From: Catalinimonas niigatensis
GTDB taxonomy: Bacteria; Bacteroidota; Bacteroidia; Cytophagales; Cyclobacteriaceae
Length of the DNA: 64,000 nucleotides
Direction: 5' to 3'
Assembly: GCF_030506285.1 (NCBI RefSeq)
Contig: NZ_CP119422.1
Location: forward strand, 3,955,501-4,019,500
Shown: positions 17,509 to 26,823 of the stretch, piece after piece
Position numbering within the stretch: the stretch's first letter is position 1
How the letters are laid out: every line of letters begins with the position of its first letter
Notes under the pieces: model-generated
Database searches by the model: none
What the model was told of the DNA's origin: nothing
Seen by the model: only the letters and a program-made list of their open reading frames with translations
Program-made: the position numbers and the translations under genes

Positions 17509-20500
17509 TCATAGTAGATTAAACTCTGCAATCACACTCTGCCCGGCGTATTCGTCCTGAGGCAAGCGGATCATGATATCACTGTACCCCTGCTCTTCAT
17601 TCCACTTTGCTTCATATGCACTTCCTTCGGCATTGATCCTGCTGCTTACTTTCAGATGAATGGCCTCTAATTTATGTGAAGGGTCGGCCACCGTTATCTT
17701 TTTAATCTCTTGCCCATCCGTCTGCAACATGAGCAAAGCCGGATTATCAACAGCAAGATGGATATCTTTTGTGATTTGGATTTCCCCTGCCTGGTAAAAC
17801 ACAAGCTGACTTAGGCCCAGGCCTGTATGACTCACCGCTTGCAGTTTTGGATTATTCGCTATGATTTCAATATTCTGATTATTTTGATAGGCTTCAATTC
17901 CATCCTCATCTATGCCTGGTACTACCAGATATTCATAAGATGCATTTTCTACTATGTTTCCATGGTCGAGCCATAGGATAAATACATCTTTACTCATCTC
18001 CTCTTTAGGGCTGTCTGACTGTCGGTTGATGCTGTACCAGCTTCCACGCGCTTCCTGATTTTTCAGATGCACATTTGTAGGTGAAGGAAAAAAATAGGCA
18101 ACGTCATCGTGTAGTATCCAGTCAACCTTTTTCAATGCATGTTCACCCTTTTTCAGGACAGTGCTACGTTTTCCTTTTTTTACCACCACATCTTCTTTTA
18201 AATAACACTGGTTGAGGGTAGTGACTACCGGAAGATCAGCTTCTGAACGAATGCTCGTTCCCAGACAGACATATTCCTGATCAAAAAAGAACCATGCTTT
18301 TTTTGCTTCAAGCGGATCAAGAGGGCTCTTAAAGTCAAAGCTTGCTGCGCCATAGGTCCCATCCGATACTGCCCCTACAAAGTCTGTCAGTCCTAGTTGC
18401 TGGATTTCTTCCTCTGCAGGAAGCGAGGCTTTTTGTACGACTGTAGTTCCGGGTATCTTCTGCCAGTCATAAACCGGAAAAATATCCAGGTACTCTTCTC
18501 CGGTTTTGGATATAAAATTTGACCCTTCTCCCAAATGGTGGTTTTTCAAACCTTCTCCATTATATGGTTCTTCCATGCTATGATTGCGTGAGGAATACAT
18601 ACGGACCGAGGCAAAGTAATCCGGACGCTGGTGACTCAGGTATTCTGAATGCCAGTAAAATTGATTGACTGATAAGTCAAGTTCAATTTCTCCTCTACGA
18701 ATTTTCACGATTTTCTCAAGTTCGTCCTGCCTGTAATTTGACGCCTGAAGCAGTTTTTCGGGTATTCCGAGCGTATCTGCCAGAAGCGTACCTACCCTGC
18801 TGATGCTTCTGTTTTTTGCTCCCGGATCGGGATACTTGCCGTAAACCATCATCTTGCAAATGCCATCCAGGTAGAAGTCAACCAGTAGTTTGATTTTCTC
18901 TTCAGGAAAACTAAAAGATGTGCCAGCGACCTTGGCTGCCCAATCAGCAAAAGCGTTGGCATATCCCAATCCATAGGAAAGCGTGTTGTTTACACGATCA
19001 TGGCGATGATGGAAACTAAAATCCGGCCGCATGCCTCTCAGGTCTGAGGAGTCCGCTCTGTCCGTGGCAAAAGCAATTTCATTGGCCATGGTTTTCATTA
19101 CTTCTTCCACAATTTCAGAATCTTTGATAAACAGACCATATTTACCTAGTATACCCGCTATTTTAATCAAGTCTCCTCCTGGTCTTGCTCCCCAAGCCCC
19201 TAAGTTTGCTCGATTCACTATAGGGGCAGCTTTAGCCTTCTGTATTTCAGAAAGTTCATCATCCATGATGAGTAGAATACTGACCATGCGATCGGGTGTG
19301 CCAATCTGATTCCACCACCAGTTTTCACAGATAAAATCGTTTGCCAGCCAGAAATTTAGGGAAGCATCAATGGTACGTTTAAGCTCTGGGTCATTATAAA
19401 ATTTAGATTCAGGGTTTTTATAAACCCTGCTCAGGTCTACCATGTTCTCCAGATGTCTACTATGCTCAAAACCTGTTTTTGAAACATCTTCATAGTCAAT
19501 ATCTGGCCAACGTCCATCGTCCTGAATGGTACTTGTTAAGTACGGTATATAAGTTTCATCCACCTTAAGTTCTAACTGCTCGGCAATAACTTTTTGCCTA
19601 AGCATGAGTAAATCCTGGCTAAGTAATTTATTTTTTGGAAACGCTTTCCAGGGTTTCATCAGGGTAGGAAAAGTCCAGGCAAAATGATGTGTAGGATAAG
19701 CCAGGGGATGGGCCTCACTTACATATTCACTATATTTTTCATTACTATAAATGCCATGCATGGCTTCAAATAGGTTTCCCGGCCAGGATTGGGGGCTTCC
19801 CTGGCGTGGATTGTCAAACCACTTCCATTCGTCAGGATGCTGATTGTAGTAAAATAAATAATCAAGCGCAGATTTGATGGATTTTCCATTTTCCTGATAG
19901 GCAAAGAGGTCTGTACCTTCGGCTTGTAAGGCTACCCAGCAGGCGGCGGTGATTGGCGCCAGCGAAAAATACGTATACCAGATGCCATTCGCTTCTCTTC
20001 TTACTTCCTCCGGCATATGGCCATCCTCAGCAATTTTGTGGAAAAGATCGCTCTTGATCAGGCGGATATTTTCGGCTACTTCGGCAGTGTCATCCAGCAG
20101 ATGGGCGCTGAGAATAGAGCCCAGCCTTCCCCAGTCTGCCCAGTTGTTTTTTCTGCTTCTGATTTCATTAGACGCTTTACCGTATACATTTCTTGTCCAG
20201 AAAAAAAACTGTTTTTTATCTTCTTCGTCCCAATCCTGATGATGATAAAGAAGCTCAGCAGCCATGATCATGGCAGTACCTGAATAGGCCATAACCAGGC
20301 TTCCATCATGGTTGGAGTATTTGGTGTTGGTATTTGCCCAAGCCGATAAAAAGTCAAATGCTTTATCGGCATACTTTTCTTCTCCACTCAACTGATACGC
20401 CAGAGCGCAGGCATAGGCATCAAAAGCATCAGATTGTAACGACCTGGAGTTAGTGCGATGCATTTGAGCATCTATATAATAACCAGGCACATTAAAATCA

Positions 20501-20715
20501 GGTAGTGCATGATCACTATGGGTGAGGGCTGTATCAGCATAAGCCACTAGCTGAAGATAGGCTTCAAAATAGGGTGATTGTTTGAGAAGAATCTTTTTCT
20601 TTACAAAATCAATTTGGTTTTGGGGATGCATGCCTCCCGGATGCGGGTAGGCAACAGCCTGAAGGTGCAAAAGAAAAAAAAATATAGAGGGAATAAATAA
20701 GCGAATGATGGACAT
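17509..20715 (-). CDS. Bimodular lyase: alginate-lyase-like domain fused to PL8 domain
   Basis: A 1068-residue secreted protein (signal peptide 1-22). Residues ~24-350 resemble the alginate-lyase helical domain (HPGGMHPQNQIDFVKKK, then NNWADWGRLGSILSAH at 190-205). Residues ~365-1060 form a PL8 hyaluronate/chondroitin/xanthan lyase: NWWWNQIGTP (465-474), the His/Tyr pair H572 and Y581 with the canonical spacing of nine, RSISR (636-640), then beta-sandwich domains. Two oddities: the first domain has NNW where alginate lyases have the catalytic NNH, and the position expected for the PL8 catalytic Asn reads D515 (PGGDLIKIAG). These assignments are by eye. It belongs to the susCD locus and likely attacks an unsulfated uronic-acid polysaccharide. 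Confidence 0.82.
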   Translation of the reverse strand: MSIIRLFIPSIFFFLLHLQAVAYPHPGGMHPQNQIDFVKKKILLKQSPYFEAYLQLVAYADTALTHSDHALPDFNVPGYYIDAQMHRTNSRSLQSDAFDAYACALAYQLSGEEKYADKAFDFLSAWANTNTKYSNHDGSLVMAYSGTAMIMAAELLYHHQDWDEEDKKQFFFWTRNVYGKASNEIRSRKNNWADWGRLGSILSAHLLDDTAEVAENIRLIKSDLFHKIAEDGHMPEEVRREANGIWYTYFSLAPITAACWVALQAEGTDLFAYQENGKSIKSALDYLFYYNQHPDEWKWFDNPRQGSPQSWPGNLFEAMHGIYSNEKYSEYVSEAHPLAYPTHHFAWTFPTLMKPWKAFPKNKLLSQDLLMLRQKVIAEQLELKVDETYIPYLTSTIQDDGRWPDIDYEDVSKTGFEHSRHLENMVDLSRVYKNPESKFYNDPELKRTIDASLNFWLANDFICENWWWNQIGTPDRMVSILLIMDDELSEIQKAKAAPIVNRANLGAWGARPGGDLIKIAGILGKYGLFIKDSEIVEEVMKTMANEIAFATDRADSSDLRGMRPDFSFHHRHDRVNNTLSYGLGYANAFADWAAKVAGTSFSFPEEKIKLLVDFYLDGICKMMVYGKYPDPGAKNRSISRVGTLLADTLGIPEKLLQASNYRQDELEKIVKIRRGEIELDLSVNQFYWHSEYLSHQRPDYFASVRMYSSRNHSMEEPYNGEGLKNHHLGEGSNFISKTGEEYLDIFPVYDWQKIPGTTVVQKASLPAEEEIQQLGLTDFVGAVSDGTYGAASFDFKSPLDPLEAKKAWFFFDQEYVCLGTSIRSEADLPVVTTLNQCYLKEDVVVKKGKRSTVLKKGEHALKKVDWILHDDVAYFFPSPTNVHLKNQEARGSWYSINRQSDSPKEEMSKDVFILWLDHGNIVENASYEYLVVPGIDEDGIEAYQNNQNIEIIANNPKLQAVSHTGLGLSQLVFYQAGEIQITKDIHLAVDNPALLMLQTDGQEIKKITVADPSHKLEAIHLKVSSRINAEGSAYEAKWNEEQGYSDIMIRLPQDEYAGQSVIAEFNLL

Positions 20716-20813
20716 AGCTATGACTTATAATGAGTCCTGAGGGGAGTATGTATAAATAGTCACTTTTCAGGAATTTTTAATGGAAAAACATCTCCTTTTG
20801 CAGAGATGAGGAT

Positions 20814-20846
20814 CAAAAAAAGCCCGTAATGGGTAGATTACGGGCT
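20814..20846 (-). terminator. Strong intrinsic terminator between susD and the lyase genes
   Basis: AGCCCGTAAT and ATTACGGGCT form a perfect 10-bp stem around a 6-base loop; on the minus strand it is followed by TTTTTT. It sits 35 bases past the susD stop and about 100 bases before the lyase start, so susCD and the lyases may be expressed at different levels. Confidence 0.88.
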
Positions 20847-20880
20847 TAGTTCTACCAGAGGAGCTGACAAATAGCTCTAA

Positions 20881-22680
20881 CTATTCACTAGCTCCCCAAC
20901 CCGGATTTTGACCGAGGTTTGGATTCTGTGATATTTCACTAATAGGTATTGGCCACAAATAATGTTTGCTTTCGTCAAATACCGGATCAGCATAGTCAGT
21001 GCCAGCATATATATCCAGATATGGCACTCCGTTTACTTCAGAAACACCAATGGTGACCTCATTATTTGGATCTATTCGTGCTCTGTTGGCTTCATCCCAA
21101 CGCATACCATAGTCTTTGTCATCCAGTTTGATCCCTTGCTTCCAGCGACGTAGGTCATCGTAACGGAAACCTTCCATAAACAACTCAATACGGCGCTCAC
21201 GACGAATCTCAGAAATCAGTGCGGAAACTCCATCATTGGCATAACGAGGGTCCATAGGCACATTCATGGACATAGGAGGCATGGCTACGCGGGCACGAAG
21301 TAAGTTGACACTCATATCCAGGTCGCCTTGTGTAATGGTTCCCAGTTCTGCTTTTGCCTCTGCATAATTAAGTAATGCCTCACCAAATCTCAGGATGATT
21401 GCCGGAGTGGCTGAGACATTATAAGTAGCATAGGCCGCTGTATTTTCATATACCTTAATGATATGATAACCAGTAGTAGAGGATATCCCGGGGGTGGTCA
21501 TCCCCTGGATTTTCGGATAACTAGCCACGCCAGGATCACTATTTCCAAAGCGGTAAATGGGTTGATCTTCCGGATGAAGAATGGTTTGACGCAATCGGGG
21601 ATCGCGATTCACAAAAACATCTTCATATACTTCATCTCCCTGATACAGAGGAGACAGGGTGATTGGCAGCCCATCAGTACACAAATAATCTTCCACCAGA
21701 TCCTTGGTAGCGCCTCCATTATAGTCTCTGTGGTAGCTTTGCACGTGATTAGTGAAAATTCCCAACTGATACCTTCTCCAATACAGTACTTCTGAAACTC
21801 CGGAAAGGTCTGTCATGCGGTGTATGGCATTATAATCCATACTTGGATCACCGGTAGTATAGAGGGAATAGGGGCCTTCTTGCATAAGCTCCAGTGCTGC
21901 GTCTGCTGCTTCCTGTAACCACATTTCGGCATTTGCTCCTCCATGATACTTGCGCCAGGTTCCTTCAAATAAGGCTATCCTAGATTTGACCAGTAAAGCT
22001 GCCCAGCGGTTTAATCTTCCGGGAGCATTACCATCGCCCCAGTCATCAGGCATATTTTCGGCAGCAAAGGTTAGGTCTTCCAGTACTTTGTCCATCACAA
22101 ATTCCCGGTCATCCCGCGCTCCATTCAGAATTTCCTCGTCATCTACGCTTAGCGTTTGCTCTACCCACTGTACATCACCAAACTTCTGGGCTTTTTCACC
22201 ATAAAACCAACCCCGAAACAGACGAGCCTCTCCTACATACTTGTTGCGTGTTTCTTCATCTACCGCCGCTTTGTCATAATTTTCCATACCAAAGTTGATG
22301 GCTCGTACAAATTCCCATCCTCTATATCCAAACCACTGTTGACTTGCATTATCGGGAACGGTGTGTCTACCAGCCCGTATTCTTTGAAAAAAGTCATGCC
22401 TTGAGTGTCGTGGAGCGGTATCGTCAGAAAATCCAGAAAGGTGCCAGATGCCTCTGCTTTGACTCTCAAAACCCTGATCATGCCCCATCAGGATGGGTAC
22501 CCTCTCATCAAACCGGGCTAAGTCGTATAAGCTATTATTGTATACCCGTAGATCATTTTCTGTATTCCAGAAGACCTCATTAGTAATTCGATCCAGTGGT
22601 TGTCTTTCCAGAAATTCGTCGTTGCAGCCAAACATAATGACTACAAGTATTAAAGTTATTTTTGAAATATAGTTTTTCAT
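20881..22680 (-). CDS. SusD/RagB-family outer-membrane lipoprotein
   Basis: A 599-residue surface glycan-binding lipoprotein. The signal sequence ends at lipobox FGC (Cys19). The mature protein has the SusD pattern of TPR-like helices (RLFRGWFYGEKAQKFGDV near 150) and the conserved C-terminal region (RRERRIELFMEGFRYDDLRRW), with a WPIPISEISQNPNLGQNPGW ending. It caps the SusC barrel and hands oligosaccharides to it. It lies 21 bases after susC on the same strand and is followed by a terminator. The glycan specificity cannot be read from the sequence. Confidence 0.95.
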   Translation of the reverse strand: MKNYISKITLILVVIMFGCNDEFLERQPLDRITNEVFWNTENDLRVYNNSLYDLARFDERVPILMGHDQGFESQSRGIWHLSGFSDDTAPRHSRHDFFQRIRAGRHTVPDNASQQWFGYRGWEFVRAINFGMENYDKAAVDEETRNKYVGEARLFRGWFYGEKAQKFGDVQWVEQTLSVDDEEILNGARDDREFVMDKVLEDLTFAAENMPDDWGDGNAPGRLNRWAALLVKSRIALFEGTWRKYHGGANAEMWLQEAADAALELMQEGPYSLYTTGDPSMDYNAIHRMTDLSGVSEVLYWRRYQLGIFTNHVQSYHRDYNGGATKDLVEDYLCTDGLPITLSPLYQGDEVYEDVFVNRDPRLRQTILHPEDQPIYRFGNSDPGVASYPKIQGMTTPGISSTTGYHIIKVYENTAAYATYNVSATPAIILRFGEALLNYAEAKAELGTITQGDLDMSVNLLRARVAMPPMSMNVPMDPRYANDGVSALISEIRRERRIELFMEGFRYDDLRRWKQGIKLDDKDYGMRWDEANRARIDPNNEVTIGVSEVNGVPYLDIYAGTDYADPVFDESKHYLWPIPISEISQNPNLGQNPGWGASE

Positions 22681-22701
22681 TTTGTTTCTCTTTTGGAGTT
22701 A

Positions 22702-25700
22702 TTAAAAGGATACTCTCACTCCCATTGAGTAAGTACGCTGCTTGTAGTATTCCTGAGTTAGCGTAGGTCGTACTTCAGGGTCCAGCGGCCTGCGCATTTT
22801 GGTGTATTCCCATAGGTTTTGACCCGCAAAATAAATCTGTGCATTGGCTAAGCCTATTTTACTTCCGATGCTCTCCGGCAGGTTGTATGCTAGGGTCAGG
22901 TTTTTGAGGCGCACATAAGCGGCATCCTGCACATAGCGCGTCTGAGGCTGAATATTCTGTTTGGTATTGGTAGAGATATGAGGAGCTGCAAAATAAGCAT
23001 TGGGATTCTCTTCACTCCAGGTATCAGTCAGGTAATAATTCTCTACATGACCGGCATTGTAAGGGTAGAATGCCTGCCAGTTGTCATTAGGTGGCCAGTA
23101 CTGGTACTTCAGAATCCCCTGGAAGAAGACATTTAATGTGAAGTTTTTCCATCCTATGTTACTATTCACACCAAAATTGTATCTGGGGTTTTCGTAAGCA
23201 ATAATTTTCTGATCGCCAGGATTTTCCAATGTATTGTCACCTGTGTTAATTACACCGTCGCCATTCAAGTCAGCATAGCGGATATCTCCAGCGCGCCAGT
23301 TAGAACCCAATGCCGATTGATCAGGGGCGTTGGCTACTTCATCATCAGTCTGGAAAATACCGACTGTCTCGTAACCCCATCTTTCCCCTAAGCCTCCATC
23401 ATACACAACCTGACCCTCATAGTACTCAGCCAGTGAGCCGGTAGGGTTGTCGTATTTGGTGATTCTTGAAATATTATCAGATAAGGCAAGATTAACACTA
23501 TAGTTCCAGTTGTTGTTGATCCTGTTTTGCCAGGTCGCTGAAAGTTCCCAGCCCTGGGTCCGCAGATCAGCAGCATTCTGTTGTGGTTCATTCGCACCTA
23601 ATATGTCGGGAAGTTCTTCTCTGGTCAGCATGTCTTTGGTATCACGGGTATATACATCAAAGGACACATCCAAACGATTGCCAAACATGGTGAAGTCTAA
23701 TCCGATGTTTTGAGAGATTACGGTTTCCCAGGTCAGGGTAGGGCTTACCAGACCAGGTGCAGAAACGAAAGGAGTTCGGGCACCGCCCATCATCATATAT
23801 GGAGCATTTCCTGAACCGAGGGTAGCGATGGCCGGATAATAATTAGGATTTGTTGCAGCCTGGTCAAAAAAGATGAGTTGATTACCCAATTGACCATAAG
23901 ATGCTCTAAGCTTGAGGTTATCCAACCAGGAGGAAGTACCACTCATGAAACCTTCGTTAGAGATTCTCCAGCCTACTGAGATGGAAGGGAAAAAACCAAA
24001 ACGATCATCTTTAGGGAACCTGGAAGTACCATCATAACGGCCATTGGTCTCTATTAAATAGCGGTCATCATAGATATAGTTTATCCGATAGAAGGCTCCT
24101 CTTAGTGCTGTATGTTGTTTATCTCCATAAGTTTCCTGGTTTCCGGTAGTAGCACTGATATCTGTTACTGTAGGGGTGATTAGGCTATAAGCGCGCGTAG
24201 CTATTCCTTCAAAGCGGCCCCATTCCTGGTTAAAGCCTATCATGGTCTTCAGGAAGTGGCGATCTTTATCTATGGTATAATCAGCGTAGGTATTGATCAC
24301 ATAGTACTGATCATTTTCCGATTGGTTATAAATCCAGTCATTGCCACTGAACCCATTGCCGATGATAAGACCACTGGCCAGATCCTGGTTTTCTATGATA
24401 TTGACCTTGCTTTGTACATCCTGCTCATCTCTGTAAGTCAAGTTTGCCGAAAATTCACCCCGAATGTTTAAACCTTTAATAGGTTGAAGGGTGGCTCCCT
24501 GGGTCAAAATAATGTCATTTCTGGTCCAGGTTTCACGTCCACCCTGTTCCAGATAGGGTAGGAAATTGGTGCCTCCGAAGTACATGCCAATATATTGTGA
24601 AAAATCTTCCCGGTCACCGGGCTCCAGATAATAAGGAAGGTCAGGAAACTGAATGGCATCTATAGGGTCTTGACGTGCGGAAGTGTTAATGTTTACGTCC
24701 CAATTATAAAAGTGAGGCTTATCACTTTTCTCGGTGGTAACCAAGGCCCGGCTATCCAGGCTCAACCAGTCAGTCACATTGAAATTACCTTTAATGAGTG
24801 TATTGTATCTTTTAAAGTTTTCGTTTTTCGCTTCGTTCTTCAGGTACCCATCTTTGCTCAAATAGCCAAAAGACACATAATAGGAGGCTTTTTCCGAGGC
24901 GCCTGATACACTTGCATCGTACTTTTGTTGAGGGGCAAATTCAGTAATCACCTGATCTACATAATTGTTATATCCATAATGGCGAAGCTGTCCATTAAAA
25001 ACTCCCCAGGCGTTCTCAAAAGTAGGGTTCTCACTGTATCTTCTGGTCCCGTCAATATAGTCCTGATCGTAAGCAGGAGCGCCATTGGTACGTTGGTTTG
25101 CTATGTTGCGAGCCAACACAAACTGATAAGGGTCAGTCACCGGATCTATGAAAAAGATGGGCTTGGACATCGCAAGTTCAGCACCAAAGGAGACATTGAT
25201 CTTATCCCCTTTACCCTTTTTGGTGGTGACCAGTACCACGCCATAAGCTGCCCGGGCACCATACACTGCGGCTGCCGAAGCATCTTTCAATACACTGATA
25301 CTTTCAATGTCATTTGGATTAATTCTATTAAGGTCCATGGGAACTCCGTCTACCAGGATCAGCGGAGCACCTCCGTTGATAGAGGTGAAGCCACGTACAT
25401 TAAAGGTGATTGGTTCGGAGGGGTCTCCGTTTCTGATGTTGACATTGAGGTTAGGGATCACGCCTTGTAAGCCTTCACCCACATTAGCAATAGGTCGGCT
25501 TTGCAGTACTTCACCATCCGTTACTCCAACAGCCCCGGTAAGGTTGACTTTTTCCTGGGTACCATAGCCTACTACCACTACTTCCTGGAGGCTTTGTATA
25601 TCTTCTACCATAACTAAGTTTATGGTAGATCTGCCATTGACAGGCACTTCCTCAGCAGTGTAGCCGATGGAGGTAAAAATCAAGACATCATCATCATTAG

Positions 25701-26046
25701 GAACGTTGATACTATACTTACCATCAATATCGGTAACTGTACCTGTGGTAGTACCTTTCACCAGCACGTTAACGCCAGGTAATGCTTCTCCGGTGCTTTG
25801 GTCAGTAACCGTACCTTGTACAATTACAGCTATTTTGTAAGGAGGAGTAAACGCTGCTTTTTCTGTAAATGCCGCTGTCGCATTTTCATGATTAAATTCC
25901 AGGGCAGGGGAAGTGAATTTTAAATTTTTGACTATCCGGCCGTCTTCTGGCGAGGCTGACAGTATGCCAATAGGCAAAATGGGTAAAAACAGGAAGGCAA
26001 CATAACAATGCCAGCACCTGCTTAGGTGTTGTAAACGTAGTAACAT
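22702..26046 (-). CDS. SusC/RagA-family TonB-dependent transporter
   Basis: A 1114-residue outer-membrane transporter. After an N-terminal signal region, residues ~77-165 form a carboxypeptidase-regulatory-like domain (GTVTDQSTGEALPGVNVLVK), then a TonB-box-like EVVVVGYGTQ, the plug domain (~170-290, with NPNDIESISVLKDASAAAVYG) and a beta-barrel ending in an aromatic residue (VRVSF). With SusD it imports oligosaccharides released by the surface lyases into the periplasm, using energy from TonB. There is no STN domain, so it does not look like an anti-sigma-coupled receptor. No ECF sigma or hybrid two-component regulator lies beside it. Confidence 0.95.
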   Translation of the reverse strand: MLLRLQHLSRCWHCYVAFLFLPILPIGILSASPEDGRIVKNLKFTSPALEFNHENATAAFTEKAAFTPPYKIAVIVQGTVTDQSTGEALPGVNVLVKGTTTGTVTDIDGKYSINVPNDDDVLIFTSIGYTAEEVPVNGRSTINLVMVEDIQSLQEVVVVGYGTQEKVNLTGAVGVTDGEVLQSRPIANVGEGLQGVIPNLNVNIRNGDPSEPITFNVRGFTSINGGAPLILVDGVPMDLNRINPNDIESISVLKDASAAAVYGARAAYGVVLVTTKKGKGDKINVSFGAELAMSKPIFFIDPVTDPYQFVLARNIANQRTNGAPAYDQDYIDGTRRYSENPTFENAWGVFNGQLRHYGYNNYVDQVITEFAPQQKYDASVSGASEKASYYVSFGYLSKDGYLKNEAKNENFKRYNTLIKGNFNVTDWLSLDSRALVTTEKSDKPHFYNWDVNINTSARQDPIDAIQFPDLPYYLEPGDREDFSQYIGMYFGGTNFLPYLEQGGRETWTRNDIILTQGATLQPIKGLNIRGEFSANLTYRDEQDVQSKVNIIENQDLASGLIIGNGFSGNDWIYNQSENDQYYVINTYADYTIDKDRHFLKTMIGFNQEWGRFEGIATRAYSLITPTVTDISATTGNQETYGDKQHTALRGAFYRINYIYDDRYLIETNGRYDGTSRFPKDDRFGFFPSISVGWRISNEGFMSGTSSWLDNLKLRASYGQLGNQLIFFDQAATNPNYYPAIATLGSGNAPYMMMGGARTPFVSAPGLVSPTLTWETVISQNIGLDFTMFGNRLDVSFDVYTRDTKDMLTREELPDILGANEPQQNAADLRTQGWELSATWQNRINNNWNYSVNLALSDNISRITKYDNPTGSLAEYYEGQVVYDGGLGERWGYETVGIFQTDDEVANAPDQSALGSNWRAGDIRYADLNGDGVINTGDNTLENPGDQKIIAYENPRYNFGVNSNIGWKNFTLNVFFQGILKYQYWPPNDNWQAFYPYNAGHVENYYLTDTWSEENPNAYFAAPHISTNTKQNIQPQTRYVQDAAYVRLKNLTLAYNLPESIGSKIGLANAQIYFAGQNLWEYTKMRRPLDPEVRPTLTQEYYKQRTYSMGVRVSF

Positions 26047-26721
26047 GTGTGAATAGTTTTAGGTGTATTAGTGATTGTATTCAGAGCGTAGCTACTATGC
26101 TCTTAAGTGCTATTGTATAGTTTTATCATTGTATTAGGTTAATAGGTAATTGTACTTCTCATATCTGATTTTAAATGGAAAGATAATACACGCTATAGGA
26201 TGGACAATGATTGTAAGGCTTCAACAATTCTAGGATTGTTAAAGCCTAACGCGTGATGCTTCTAAGACTTTAAAAAGATGTGTTTTTAAAGAATGGCAAA
26301 TAGGACCTTTCGTTTTCTCTAGTCTTAACTTAAGAGGAGGCGATCCCATTCATTTATTCAATGCACTTAAAGTTTCATTCAGGCAATCAATATCATAAGT
26401 GCAAAAGATATCTGATGATTGCTTTTTGAGCCTGGTCATGTTCTCACGAACTTTGACTTATTTTGGCCGACACTGGCGCTTTTTCCCAATAATTTTAGTG
26501 TTTTCTCATTTCAAATGCAAATTGAATGGACAATAAAAAAGTGTCCAACATAATATGGCTTATTTCTATGAGGACTGGCTATTACTATAGTTTCTAGAGG
26601 CTTATCTTTATGCAGAGGTGGAGATGTAAATTCTGCATTTTTGCATGAATTTGTCTCTTCTTCAATCAGGTTTTTAAATTGATTCTCCTATCCAATCTTT
26701 AATGTCATACAATCCTGGAAT
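26047..26721. other. Long intergenic region upstream of susC
   Basis: This AT-rich stretch lies between the divergent susC and the transporter gene. No protein-coding gene, RNA gene or clear TAnnTTTG promoter for susC was found. It contains one long imperfect inverted repeat at 26216-26247, which is the only strong structural signal. Confidence 0.5.
26216..26247. promoter_or_regulatory. Imperfect 13-bp inverted repeat upstream of susC
   Basis: AGGCTTCAACAAT (26216-26228) and ATTGTTAAAGCCT (26235-26247) are complementary except at one position, around a 6-base loop TCTAGG. It lies 170 bases upstream of the susC start. No T run follows on either strand, so a regulator-binding dyad or leader hairpin is more likely than a terminator. 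Confidence 0.5.
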
Positions 26722-26805
26722 ATGAAGACATTGACCCTCTTTTTGAATGTATTATGGATAGCAATGTTGGCAAGTGCTCTGCTTATTGCACAGAAAAAGC
26801 AATAG
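26722..26805 (+). CDS. Possible 27-residue membrane peptide upstream of the transporter
   Basis: A short frame encodes a 27-residue peptide with one hydrophobic helix and a charged tail (MKTLTLFLNVLWIAMLASAL, then LIAQKKQ). It lies 18 bases in front of the first possible start of the DASS transporter, same strand. It could be a small accessory subunit or a translated leader. The hydrophobic composition and tight spacing are the only support; it may be chance. Confidence 0.3.
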   Translation: MKTLTLFLNVLWIAMLASALLIAQKKQ

Positions 26806-26823
26806 CATACTCCTGACCTAGAT

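Noticed and set aside
24925-25470. 181-codon plus-strand frame inside susC
   Set aside because: It is the shadow of the SusC coding sequence; low-complexity translation with no family.
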